A stretch of 64,000 nucleotides of DNA, taken from assembly GCA_002812745.2 (NCBI GenBank), contig NCSJ02000198.1, positions 1 to 64,000 of the forward strand, given 5' to 3'. The stretch is from Scytalidium lignicola. Taxonomy: Eukaryota; Ascomycota; Leotiomycetes. The notes below the pieces were generated by a model. It made no database searches and had not been told where the DNA came from. It saw only the letters and a program-made list of their open reading frames with translations. Shown here in pieces: positions 56,313 through 64,000 of this stretch; the first letter of the stretch is position 1; every line of letters begins with the position of its first letter. Made by a program: the position numbers and the translations under genes.

Positions 56313-58063
56313 ATGCATACCTTAGTGCTCTTTTCTCTTTTACAACTGGCCGCAACGCTAGCAATTCCAGGCACAGATAATCACAATGAGCCAATAGTAA
56401 ATCTTGGTTATTCGACTTATCGTGGGGTGAGAATTGATGCCGGTATTGATCAATACTTGGGCATGAGATATGCGGAGCCCCCTTTGGGAGAATTGAGATT
56501 TCGTGCTCCAAGGGATCCAGTCCGCACTGAAACATTGCAAGATGCCTCTAGTGTAAGATATCCCCTCAAGTTGAGTACATATTGCTCATATCACATATGC
56601 TCATTTGTTAAACAGTTCGGGCCAATATGTGCTGGAACCGGTCAAACTACAAGTACTTCTGTTGCAGAAGACTGTCTATTTATCAACGTCTTCACTCCAA
56701 GTCACCCTACAGTAAGGTCTAAGCTGCCGGTCTGGGTGTACATTCAAGGAGGTGGGTATGCAACCAATTCCAACGCAAATTATAATGGTACCGGCGTTGT
56801 CCAAAGCTCAGGATATGATATTGTATTTGTCAACTTCAACTATCGTGTTGGCGCTCTAGGATTTCTTGCTGGTGAGAAGGTAAAGCAAAATGGAGACTTG
56901 AACGCTGGTTTGCTTGATCAACGCAAAGTCCTTCAATGGGTGCAGAAATACATCCACTTGGTAAGATAACCTAGCACACCCTTCTCTATTTTTCAGACAA
57001 TCGAGAGCGCTCTAATGTGAAAAACTAGTTCGGTGGTGATCCTAACCACGTTGTAATTCACGGTTCTTCAGCTGGTGCTGGCTCAGTCTCGTATCACCTT
57101 ACTGCTTATGGTGGCCGTAATGAGCACTTATTCGTAGGCGCAGTACCAGAGTCAACTTTCTGGCCAACACAGCGTACCGTTCCAGAGATGGAATTTCAAT
57201 TCGAACGTTTCGTGGATGACTGTGGCTGCTCAGGTTATCGAGACCCATTGAGCTGTCTTCGCTCTGTCGACATCAGCATTATCCAGGCAGCTAATGTTCT
57301 AAAACCATTTCCAGGAGGCAGCAGTACACCTGTACCGGAGTGGTATTTTCTACCTGTTACAGATGGATCGCTTGTCCCGGATAGGCTCTACAACTCGTTC
57401 GTGAAAGGGAAATTCATCAAAGTTCCTGTCCTAGTTGGCGATGACACCGACGAAGGGAGTATTTTTGCTATAGATGCGACCAGTCAAGCTGATATTTCCA
57501 ATTGGTTCAAGAACAACTACCCCAAACTGAGTAACAGTCAGTTGGATGCAGTCAACCGCCAATATCCCTTGATGACACCACTCCCCAATCATGCAGCGTA
57601 TTTTCCTTCTGCTTCCGCTATCTATGGAGATGCAACTTTTACTTGTCCCGGTAATCAGATAGCCATCTCAGCAGCACAATTTGTATCTCCAGAGAAAGTA
57701 TGGAATTACCGGTACAACGTACTAGACCCGGTCCTAATCAACCAGGGTGAAGGTGTTCCGCACACTTTCGAGACATCAGCAATATTTGGTCCTACCAATG
57801 CAGGGAGTGCTGACACAGCAACGTATGAAGGTATCAATGCCGATATTGTTCCAGTAGTTATGGATTACTGGATAAGTTTTGTCAAAAAGCTGGATCCGAA
57901 TCCCGAGAAGTTTTCCCAAGCACCATATTGGGAACCATTTGGGAGGGGGTTGGGCAAACGTCTGAAGCTACAGACTAATGCTACAGAAATGGAAGCACTT
58001 CCAAGGGATCTAACTCAGCATTGTAATTTTTGGAGAGGACTGGCATCGGTTATGGAGATTTAA
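56313..58063 (+). CDS. Secreted type-B carboxylesterase/lipase
   Basis: Extracellular ester hydrolase of the carboxylesterase/cholinesterase family. Exons 56,313-56,552, 56,616-56,960 and 57,029-58,063 give 539 aa, the normal size. A signal peptide MHTLVLFSLLQLAATLA opens it; the start chosen puts this hydrophobic run at the N-terminus, while an in-frame Met ten codons upstream would add a charged leader. Family marks are YLGMRYAEPPLGELRF, then EDCLFINVFTPSHP (type-B signature 2) and VYIQGGGYATNSN (oxyanion hole). The nucleophile is Ser209 in HGSSAGAGS, with Ser in place of the usual Glu before it. The acid is in DDTDEGSIFA and the His in GEGVPHTFETSAIFG. All splice sites are canonical, no stops. 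Neighbours are broken, so it stands alone. Likely nutritional or detoxifying; the substrate is unknown. Confidence 0.92.
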
Positions 58064-58099
58064 GTTATCATTTGTAAAATATACTTTATATGCTAAATC

Positions 58100-58659
58100 A
58101 CNTTTCTGCGCTGTCCATAACTATCAGGATCGACAAGCGCCAGCGAGGTCTGGCGGAGATGCTTATTAAGAAAATGAAACAAACAGTGCAGAAAGATGGT
58201 CTTCTCGCGTTAGTCGTCCCATTACGGCCAACTATGAAACATATATTTCCCTGGGTCAAGATGTAGGAGTATGCGAACTGGAAGTATACCATATCGACAT
58301 CTAATGATCTTCCAGATTCTTGCCTTGTACCAGGAACTTGGCCTTCACGTGCAAGATCTGGAAATAATGCCTCCCAGGCCGTTCCTTTTGATCCATGGCT
58401 TCGAAAAGATATTGGTCTTGGTGGTAGGATGGTGAAGGTTGCTCCTGAGAGTATGGTCATTCATGGCAGTATTGCAGAATGGCAGGAATGGATGGACGTT
58501 GATTTCGACCGACATATTCGGAATGCAGAATCCACGGACAAGGAGATGGAATCGGAATCCAATCGTGAATATGTGGAAGTTCCCATTCCTAGAGGGCTAG
58601 TTCCGCTGAGAGTGTTCTTAAAGGAGGGTAGATGTACCTATACTGAACCTAATATCTAA
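58100..58659 (+). pseudogene. GNAT-like acetyltransferase remnant
   Basis: The frame starts in mid-protein with RQRGLAEMLIKKMKQTVQKD, a GNAT acetyl-CoA-binding Q/R-x-x-G-x-A/G type loop and helix. It continues LVVPLRPTMKHIFPWVKM and is then stopped by TAG at about 58,264. Downstream in the same frame are AVPFDPWLRKDIGLGGRMVK, PESMVIHGSIAEWQEWMDVD and VPIPRGLVPLRVFLKEGR, ending YTEPNI at 58,659. From memory of family texture this resembles a GNAT-like group common in bacteria and found in some fungi. The 5' third is missing; the frame fades at N58,102 near the end of the carboxylesterase gene. Non-functional as it stands. Confidence 0.6.
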
Positions 58660-59512
58660 GTGTACTACGAAATACAAACAACACAAAAGTTAATTAGAAA
58701 TGAATAGTAAGAATAAAATCTAAAGTGTAGGATCTATTTTTAAAGATACACTATCAGATCTTGCAATATTGCAGATTTATGGTTCTATCACACCATCACT
58801 CCACTGTTGTAGTGCGAGCATATTATAGTCTATTATAAAATAGTATTAAAGCCTGTTATAGGTTACAAGTAACCACTCTCACACTGCATAAATACATGCT
58901 CTATAGGGTTATATAAGAAGTGATATACTTACTACCATAAAAAGAGTGGGTTTTAGTTGAGCTCAATTCAACAATTCTAAATCTATTCCTATGGTATTCT
59001 ATAATTCAGATTATTGTTAGAGCGCAGCCCGGATAAATAGACGGTGAATAATAGGTGAACGAATACCGCGAGGACAATAGCGTTCTCTATTCTTCGAAGA
59101 TTACATCCGGAAGAGTCAGTACACTTAATCCTCTCATTACGGGGTTCTCTGCTTTATACGGAGTACATTGAGGCATGTCTTTGTTGTGCTAATTGTCGGA
59201 GTTAAACCGGAGTTTACAGGACGAGCCCAGAGGGTAAGTCCGCGAATTTCGCTGAGCATCTAACATATCTGTGGGTGGTACAGTACCTCATTGGCCAATA
59301 AACTAAATACGTACATCCAATTGCTCTTATAAATCCAACAATTAGAACAGTATTAGAGCAATTGTACGACTAGAGGCTGCCTACTTAACAGTAGTATGAA
59401 GCGAAGAGGGAGTAACACATACCTGAGGCTGAGAAACTTAGAAGATAATTGCTAATAGAAAAGATAATCAATAGATCCATAGTAGGGTTCTCTTGAGAAG
59501 TATTGTTATTAA
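58660..59512. other. Intergenic, AT-rich; possible old LTR piece
   Basis: No gene. TGTTAGAGCGCAGCCCGG near 59,017 resembles an LTR beginning, but no matching end or duplication is found. Confidence 0.3.
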
Positions 59513-60558
59513 TTATCTAGTTTCATCATTTACAGCTAAAGCTTCTTCAAAGACGCTCATGGTATAATCCAAAGCTTTCTCCCGCCATCCACGCTCTCTA
59601 TATGGTTCCAACACACCAGGTGTAGTGACTGGTTCACTGCTCTGATTGATACGCCATACCTCACCTGGGTCGTATTTATCACTGGTTAAATGAAAGGCTT
59701 GCCGCGTGGCACAGTTTACTACTGACATGCCAAAAGTCCACCGTATCACACTAACAAAGCGGGTGATTAATTTTAGTATTGTCCTCTCTATTATTCCGAA
59801 CGACGCTGGCGGATCTATCCGTGAGAAATTATCGGTTGCTACAAGGCCGGGAAAGGAGTGTAAAAAGGTTACGCGCCGGTTATTCTTATCACTGGCCCAG
59901 TGCTCCAGAGCCAGGGTGTTCATAGTAGTAGTATGGTTAATAGCTGCCTGCGGACCATAGTTTTGCACATTGTCAAGACCAATATCATCGCCACGCATTA
60001 GCTTCTCTTTACCACCATTAAGTACGCTTAGGATCCGTGGCCGTGGTGATTGTCGAAGAAGCGGTAGAAGGTTTGTGATAAGCCGTACCTTTAAGTAGGA
60101 AGAAAGCGCACAGCAAATGTCGAGGCCCTCTTTCGTATCTATCCAAATTATCAGCACTAAAAATAGGAATATCGAAAACTATTTCGAACACGTGTGATAA
60201 GTATAACTCTAAGGGGTGTATACTGAGGGTTAAGTTTAGCACCTACATTGCGGTACGTTGAGAAGAATGCACCCTTGACTATATAAAAATAATCTACCTT
60301 GGTCTCAGCGATTGTGATCTGTTTAGATATAATATCGATTCCAGAGATCAGAGAGATGTCGGCTTCAAGGAACACTACTTCGAGGCCTGGATTGAGGCTT
60401 TCTAACTTTTTACGTTGGCTTGTAAAACGCTCTTCCGATCTCCCAACGTAGAAGGTTGTTAGTGCTTTCATCATAATTGCCATCCTCTCAATCGTGCCAG
60501 CACCAATGTTGCTTGTGGCTCCAGCGAAGACGCATATCTCTCTTGCATCTTTGTGCAC
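59513..60558 (-). CDS. Atypical short-chain dehydrogenase/reductase
   Basis: Rossmann-fold oxidoreductase of a fungal SDR group. Two exons, 60,558-60,243 and 60,156-59,513, give 319 aa; the intron (GTGCTA...TTTTTAG) joins as YRNVVLIIWIDTKEGLD. The cofactor motif is FAGATSNIGAGTIERM. Conserved-looking stretches are KKLESLNPGLEVVFLEADIS, SSYLKVRLITNLLPLLRQSP and RPRILSVLNGGKE, and later VTFLHSFPGLVATDNFSRI. The classical Y-x3-K is not evident: the expected region reads YGPQAAINHTTTMNTLAL, as in related members of this group I recall, so catalysis may differ or be lost. Members occur beside fungal natural-product genes, though no such genes adjoin here except the O-methyltransferase 2.3 kb away. 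No stops. The exon 1/2 junction is less certain than others in this window. Confidence 0.68.
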
Positions 60559-60661
60559 ATAGTTATTAGTGAAGCTTGTTAGCTTGCCTTTTCCATCTTT
60601 TTGTACAAGTCTCCTATGTTTGCTTGTAATTTAATCCTCCAGTGACGATGATATTATTAAG
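60559..60661. other. Short spacer
   Basis: Promoter side of the atypical SDR gene; nothing recognised. Confidence 0.3.
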
Positions 60662-60925
60662 TTAGTTTAGCCTGTGGCTATGCATTCTTGCAGTTAAGTA
60701 AACACTCTCCCCTGACGATTCCCTTGACTGTATACTTAATCGGTAGATTAGACCTACCAGTACAGTTGCCAAGAGTCCTTTGACGTTCCCTGTGGCCTCC
60801 TTAGCCAGCTTGTATGCTTTCTCTGCTCCTGGCCCCCCTAGACGTGCTGGTATCCATCGTATGCACACCTCAATTCTGTTTCGTTTAGCTGGTTGATTCT
60901 GTGAGCAATACCTCAGGGTATACAC
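60662..60925 (-). pseudogene. LINE-type RNase H fragment
   Basis: The minus-strand frame contains IEVCIRWIPARLGGPGAEKA followed by YKLAKEATG, matching the WxPAHxGxxGNExADxLAKxAT block at the end of RNase H domains in fungal non-LTR (Tad-like) elements. Key residues differ: His is Arg, Asn is Ala, Asp is Tyr. Nothing else of the element is seen nearby, so this is a fossil. Confidence 0.55.
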
Positions 60926-61236
60926 TGCCCAGATTGGATTCGAGGTCGTTTGACTGTATGGCTACTTGATTTGCTTTATAAATAAGGGGATAATCCAGTT
61001 AGACTTGGAAGTTTATCAAGAGCCGTTGATACTACCAATCTTCTACGCTGTGGTGTACCATATTCCTGCGATATATGCTTGATAAAGCAATTCTTCTCAA
61101 TGGTATTTTGCTGTTAATGTACAATGATTTTAGTGGTATTTCATTATACCTGTAGTAGTAATAATGATTTTCAACTAATATAACAAGTACAGTAACTGCA
61201 GTGAATGCAAGATATTACATGAGTACTCAAGCAAAT
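60926..61236. other. Intergenic, no gene seen
   Basis: AT-rich with no coding frame; 3' flank of the next minus-strand gene. Confidence 0.3.
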
Positions 61237-61955
61237 TTATTTATACCAGTTCCTTCTTGTACGAATCCATTCTTCTTTCTCGTCCATCATTAAACGATCT
61301 AGTGCAGTGTAATTCACCATAAATTCTGTCTCCGGGGGCAAAGGTGTATCGTCCCATACGCCCTTAGCTACTAAGATATCCTCCCGCAGCTCGTAAGCCA
61401 AGGATGCACAGTAGATAAATAGTCATGAACTGTGACAAAGTTGTTCCCCGATGTAGTAGGTTTAACTACTAGTTTGACTGCTTTTTTACGTGGTCGCTTT
61501 GTCCCACAGCACATCAGCAGATGCACTGGCCTTTCTTCATCTTCATCCGGGCTATAATTAGGAAGAGGTCCAACTTGGAACTCGTCATCCACACTCTCGT
61601 CAAGGTCTCTGTGGGATTGATGCACGTCGAGCCACTGCTCTTCCCAGAGGTCGAGGTCGTAGACACATACAGTTATGGACGAGACCTTGGGATCAGTAAG
61701 TGCTGACTGTGAAGCTGGGTGCCAGCTAGTGCCGGTGCCAGTGGTTTGACGGAAGTAGGGTTCACGAGAATCTGGATTATTAGGATTCTCCATGATCCAA
61801 ATGGAAGTGGCCAGGGGACCGCCGAGAGACCGGAAGATGCGTCGCGCGTCGTCAGAGAGACGTATGTGCAGACCAGGGCGATGGCGGAGCTCTTTTAAGG
61901 AGGGCAGCTCTGCCTCCTCTACCTCCTCTGCCTGCTCGGTATCCGAGGTTGACAT
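61237..61955 (-). pseudogene. Small fungal protein of unknown function, 1-bp frameshift near the 3' end
   Basis: The start at 61,955 gives MSTSDTEQAEEVEEAELPSL, an acidic leader. Then come LRHRPGLHIRLSDDARRIF, TVCVYDLDLWEEQWLDVHQS and NFVTVHDYLSTVHPWL. The frame closes prematurely after WLTSCGRIS, but a shift of one base restores LREDILVAKGVWDDTPLPPE, then MVNYTALDRLMMDEKEEWI and a stop at 61,237-61,239. Without the shift about 48 C-terminal residues are lost. No intron fits the join, and no homopolymer or N marks the site, so it may be a real 1-bp deletion or a read error. I recall similar short proteins in ascomycetes (possibly DUF6699-like) but cannot assign a function. An upstream Met at 62,045 is less likely. 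Confidence 0.6.
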
Positions 61956-62105
61956 CGCGAGTAAAAAATCAATTTTGTATGTTAACTTTTGGTTTTGTAA
62001 AAAGTTCAAAGCGTTTCTCTGTGGAGGGAGCCTGACAGAGAACATACGTACTCATTATTTGTTTATCAGTGGGGTAGTTGAATAAGAATTCAGGCTAAAA
62101 CCTTC
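61956..62105. other. Spacer upstream of the small acidic protein gene
   Basis: Nothing recognised apart from the likely promoter of the gene ending at 61,237. Confidence 0.3.
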
Positions 62106-62497
62106 CAACAACCAGTGTTGGGNAAAAAAAATTAAACTAAACTAATTAATTAGTAATTAATTTATTTAATTACTAATTTAATTTAATTTAATTAGCATAT
62201 TTTGGTAATTAATTTAATTAGTAGTTAAAAATTAAATTAAATTAAATTAAATACTTTTTTTCATNAAAAAAATGTATTTTTATGAAATAATACATGATAA
62301 TGTATATGCTTAATAAGTAATTAGTAAACAATTTTATAATCTAGTCTTGTTTAAGCTTGATTAGTCACGTGCTGATCACGTGTGAATATAATTAATTACA
62401 ATTTAATTTAATTTAATTAACAAAAATCTGGGTTTAATTTAATTTAATTAGTAGCTAAAAATTAAATTAAATTAAATCAATCCCAACACTGGTGTTG
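62106..62497. mobile_element. AT-rich inverted-repeat element with CAACACCAGTGTTGGG-like termini
   Basis: The left terminus CAACAACCAGTGTTGGG is matched by the reverse complement of the right terminus, CAACACCAGTGTTGGG, apart from one extra base. Between them the DNA is dominated by TTAATTTAATTTAATTAGTAGTTA and its inverse, so each half can pair with the other or with itself. A CACGTG-CTGAT-CACGTG pair sits near the middle (about 62,366-62,382). Ends with CAGTGTTGGG suggest a hAT-related MITE, but I see no 8-bp target duplication. Non-coding. Confidence 0.55.
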
Positions 62498-62853
62498 CCA
62501 AACAGACTTTTACTTCCATTTAACATTCTATTTTTCTACGTTCTACAGATTCCCACAGTCAACACATAGCTCATTTTAGTACTATGCTAATTTAGGAAGC
62601 TGGTATAGTAATAGCTGTTCTGCTGCTGTTTTAGGGCAGAACGTAGCCAGTTACTTGCGATAGATTTACGTGCCTCAATCAGTCGGACAAGGGTGTAGCG
62701 GGGCAGTCCAACAAATGAGTCATTAGCTGTACCTAAAGTACATTGGAAGTGCCTGGGTCTTTCTAACTCCAATCCTTTTTAAAGCTCAGATTTTGACAAT
62801 CTGTTGTCACATCACCACTCTGTTCCATTTATATATTTAGCGAAATTTTCGAC
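62498..62853. promoter_or_regulatory. Upstream region of the O-methyltransferase
   Basis: About 350 bp without a convincing gene; a 61-codon minus-strand frame (62,587-62,772) lacks similarity. TATATATT near 62,831 is a possible TATA element. Confidence 0.3.
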
Positions 62854-63718
62854 ATGGAACAAGCACCAGATTTCACAGCACTATTTAAAAAATATCCCTC
62901 ATTGAAGAAAGTTGTTGAGACGGGAGTCGAAGTAGGAGCGAGCTTATTCTAGGTCTATATATATATATATCTGTCTTGCTTACTCCTGTAGTCGCACGAT
63001 GGCCGCGAGGAAGAGCTCCGTTCCTTTATCTTATCTCACCAGGATATTGAACTCATCAAAGGCAATCCCGCTAATCTTCTATCCGCAATGGATGAGTTTT
63101 CGGCAAAGCATGATTTTCTGATCAGTGTCGGTGGGCACAAAGCCCAAATTTTGTCCGGGCTTGTCGCCAATGAGAAACCTAAGACGCTTGTCGAACTTGG
63201 AGGTTATCTTGGATACTCAGCTATTCTATTTGCTGATGCATTGCGTCGCTACCGCGAACCTAACCAGCGCCTCCGTATTTGGAGCCTTGAGATGAATTCC
63301 GGCTTTGCATCAATTGCTAGGGAAATGATTGAACTTTCAGGGTTGAGCGATATCGTCACAGTAATAGAAGGCTCTGCAAGCGAATCTCTTAGAAAACTGC
63401 AAAACGATGGAAATCTAGCAGAAATTGATCTATTGTTTCTAGACCATGAGGAACAGCTGTACCTTACTGATTTAAACGTCTGTACGGAACTAGGTCTCCT
63501 AAAGAAGGGGGCTGTTATCGTTGCAGATAATGTCGTCAGACCAGGCGCCCCAGAGTATCGAGAATTTGTGAGGACTAATTCTAGCTTGAAAAGCGAGGGA
63601 ATCAGAGGCCTGATCCAACCAGGCGATCTAGAAGTAAGTCTATATAAACACAATAACTTTCTGCATCTATGCTTACATTATTAAGGATGAACTAGAGATC
63701 AGTCATGTTATTAGATAA
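62854..63718 (+). pseudogene. COMT-like O-methyltransferase with a stop codon at an exon junction
   Basis: SAM-dependent catechol-O-methyltransferase-type enzyme. Exons 62,854-62,952, 62,992-63,633 and 63,686-63,718 keep one frame for 257 aa. The opening MEQAPDFTALFKKYPSLKK leads to VEVGASLF, then TAG at 62,950-62,952 directly before the donor GTCTAT. After the junction SHDGREEELRSFILSHQDIE continues. SAM motif I is LVELGGYLGYSAILFA. The acidic metal site is LLFLDHEEQLY, and VADNVVRPGAPEYREF is the conserved DN segment. The last exon encodes DELEISHVIR. If the TAG was CAG before a C-to-T change, the original read Gln there. Translation might restart at the Met in exon 2 (63,088), giving a shortened enzyme with the SAM fold intact but without the N-terminal helices. 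Otherwise undamaged. Confidence 0.75.
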
Positions 63719-64000
63719 ACAGGTGCATGACAACAACCGCCTTTGTGAAGGCGAAAATTATTTTCTGAACCCAAAATCTACCGTGTTGCTGCTTTTATAT
63801 TATCTAGTTAGGTATTAAGTAACGTCGACAAGCTCAACAGTCATTCTTGGTAACTTATTGGGTAGTGAAAATAAAATAATTTTCTAATACAAAGCTAGTC
63901 TTATTCGAAGTTAACTTTGATGTTACGTCTTGTCTATATTAGTGTAGTTTGAATCTTACTCGTTAGTGAATATGCCCGACAGCTTTTCAACTTCAACGCC
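63719..64000. other. Right-edge intergenic
   Basis: 3' flank of the O-methyltransferase; no coding frame or repeat seen before the window ends. Confidence 0.35.

Noticed and set aside
59001..59160. TGTTAGAGCGCAGCCCGG as a solo LTR
   Set aside because: Only one end resembles an LTR; no matching terminus or duplication found.

Overview
The window is nuclear DNA of a filamentous ascomycete (Pezizomycotina; I cannot place the class). Evidence: short GT-AG introns of about 40-90 bp, HET-domain genes, TRI12- and allantoate-type MFS transporters, a PKS-partner type metallo-beta-lactamase, and large AT-rich blocks in which repeat copies differ only by transitions, the footprint of repeat-induced point mutation (RIP).

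Left third (0.6-19.8 kb) is a compact accessory metabolic cluster. In order: a TRI12-type efflux pump with one in-frame stop (minus), an ACS/Dal5-type anion permease (minus), a two-domain carboxymuconolactone-decarboxylase/AhpD-like protein (plus), an alpha/beta hydrolase (plus), a 5'-truncated second TRI12 copy (minus), a cytochrome P450 (minus), a DHA1-type MFS transporter with a homopolymer frameshift (plus), an MBL-fold hydrolase of the PKS-thioesterase type (plus) and an FAD monooxygenase (plus). There is no PKS, NRPS, terpene synthase or pathway transcription factor. It is a set of tailoring or degradative enzymes with transporters: either part of a larger cluster whose core lies elsewhere, or an aromatic/xenobiotic catabolic island.

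Middle (20-34 kb) holds self-recognition genes and their debris: an F-box-like gene, a HET-ankyrin gene, a HET pseudogene with two frameshifts, a WD40 tail of a STAND/NLR-type protein, a truncated membrane-protein exon, a short-chain dehydrogenase (SDR) pseudogene and an intact Ayr1-like SDR.

From 34 to 50.5 kb the DNA is a very AT-rich nest of transposons: a 104-bp inverted-repeat element with a 5-bp duplication, a complete but RIP-destroyed Ty3/gypsy element (36,411-43,636, TSD TATAT), and a younger Ty1/copia element (43,841-50,015, TSD GTTAT) inserted in an older relic that ends at 50,519.

Right part (50.7-64 kb) has a conserved-looking protein of unknown function, a STAND/ankyrin relic, an F-box-like pseudogene with three nonsense codons, an intact secreted type-B carboxylesterase, a GNAT-like pseudogene, an atypical SDR, a LINE RNase H scrap, a frameshifted small fungal protein, an inverted-repeat AT element and a COMT-like O-methyltransferase with a stop at an exon junction.

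Two window-wide points affect interpretation. Single Ns sit almost always just before a homopolymer, and in three genes dropping the N restores the reading frame, so those breaks are probably sequencing artefacts. Several other genes carry one or a few nonsense codons that one transition explains, as expected if RIP leaks from the repeats.
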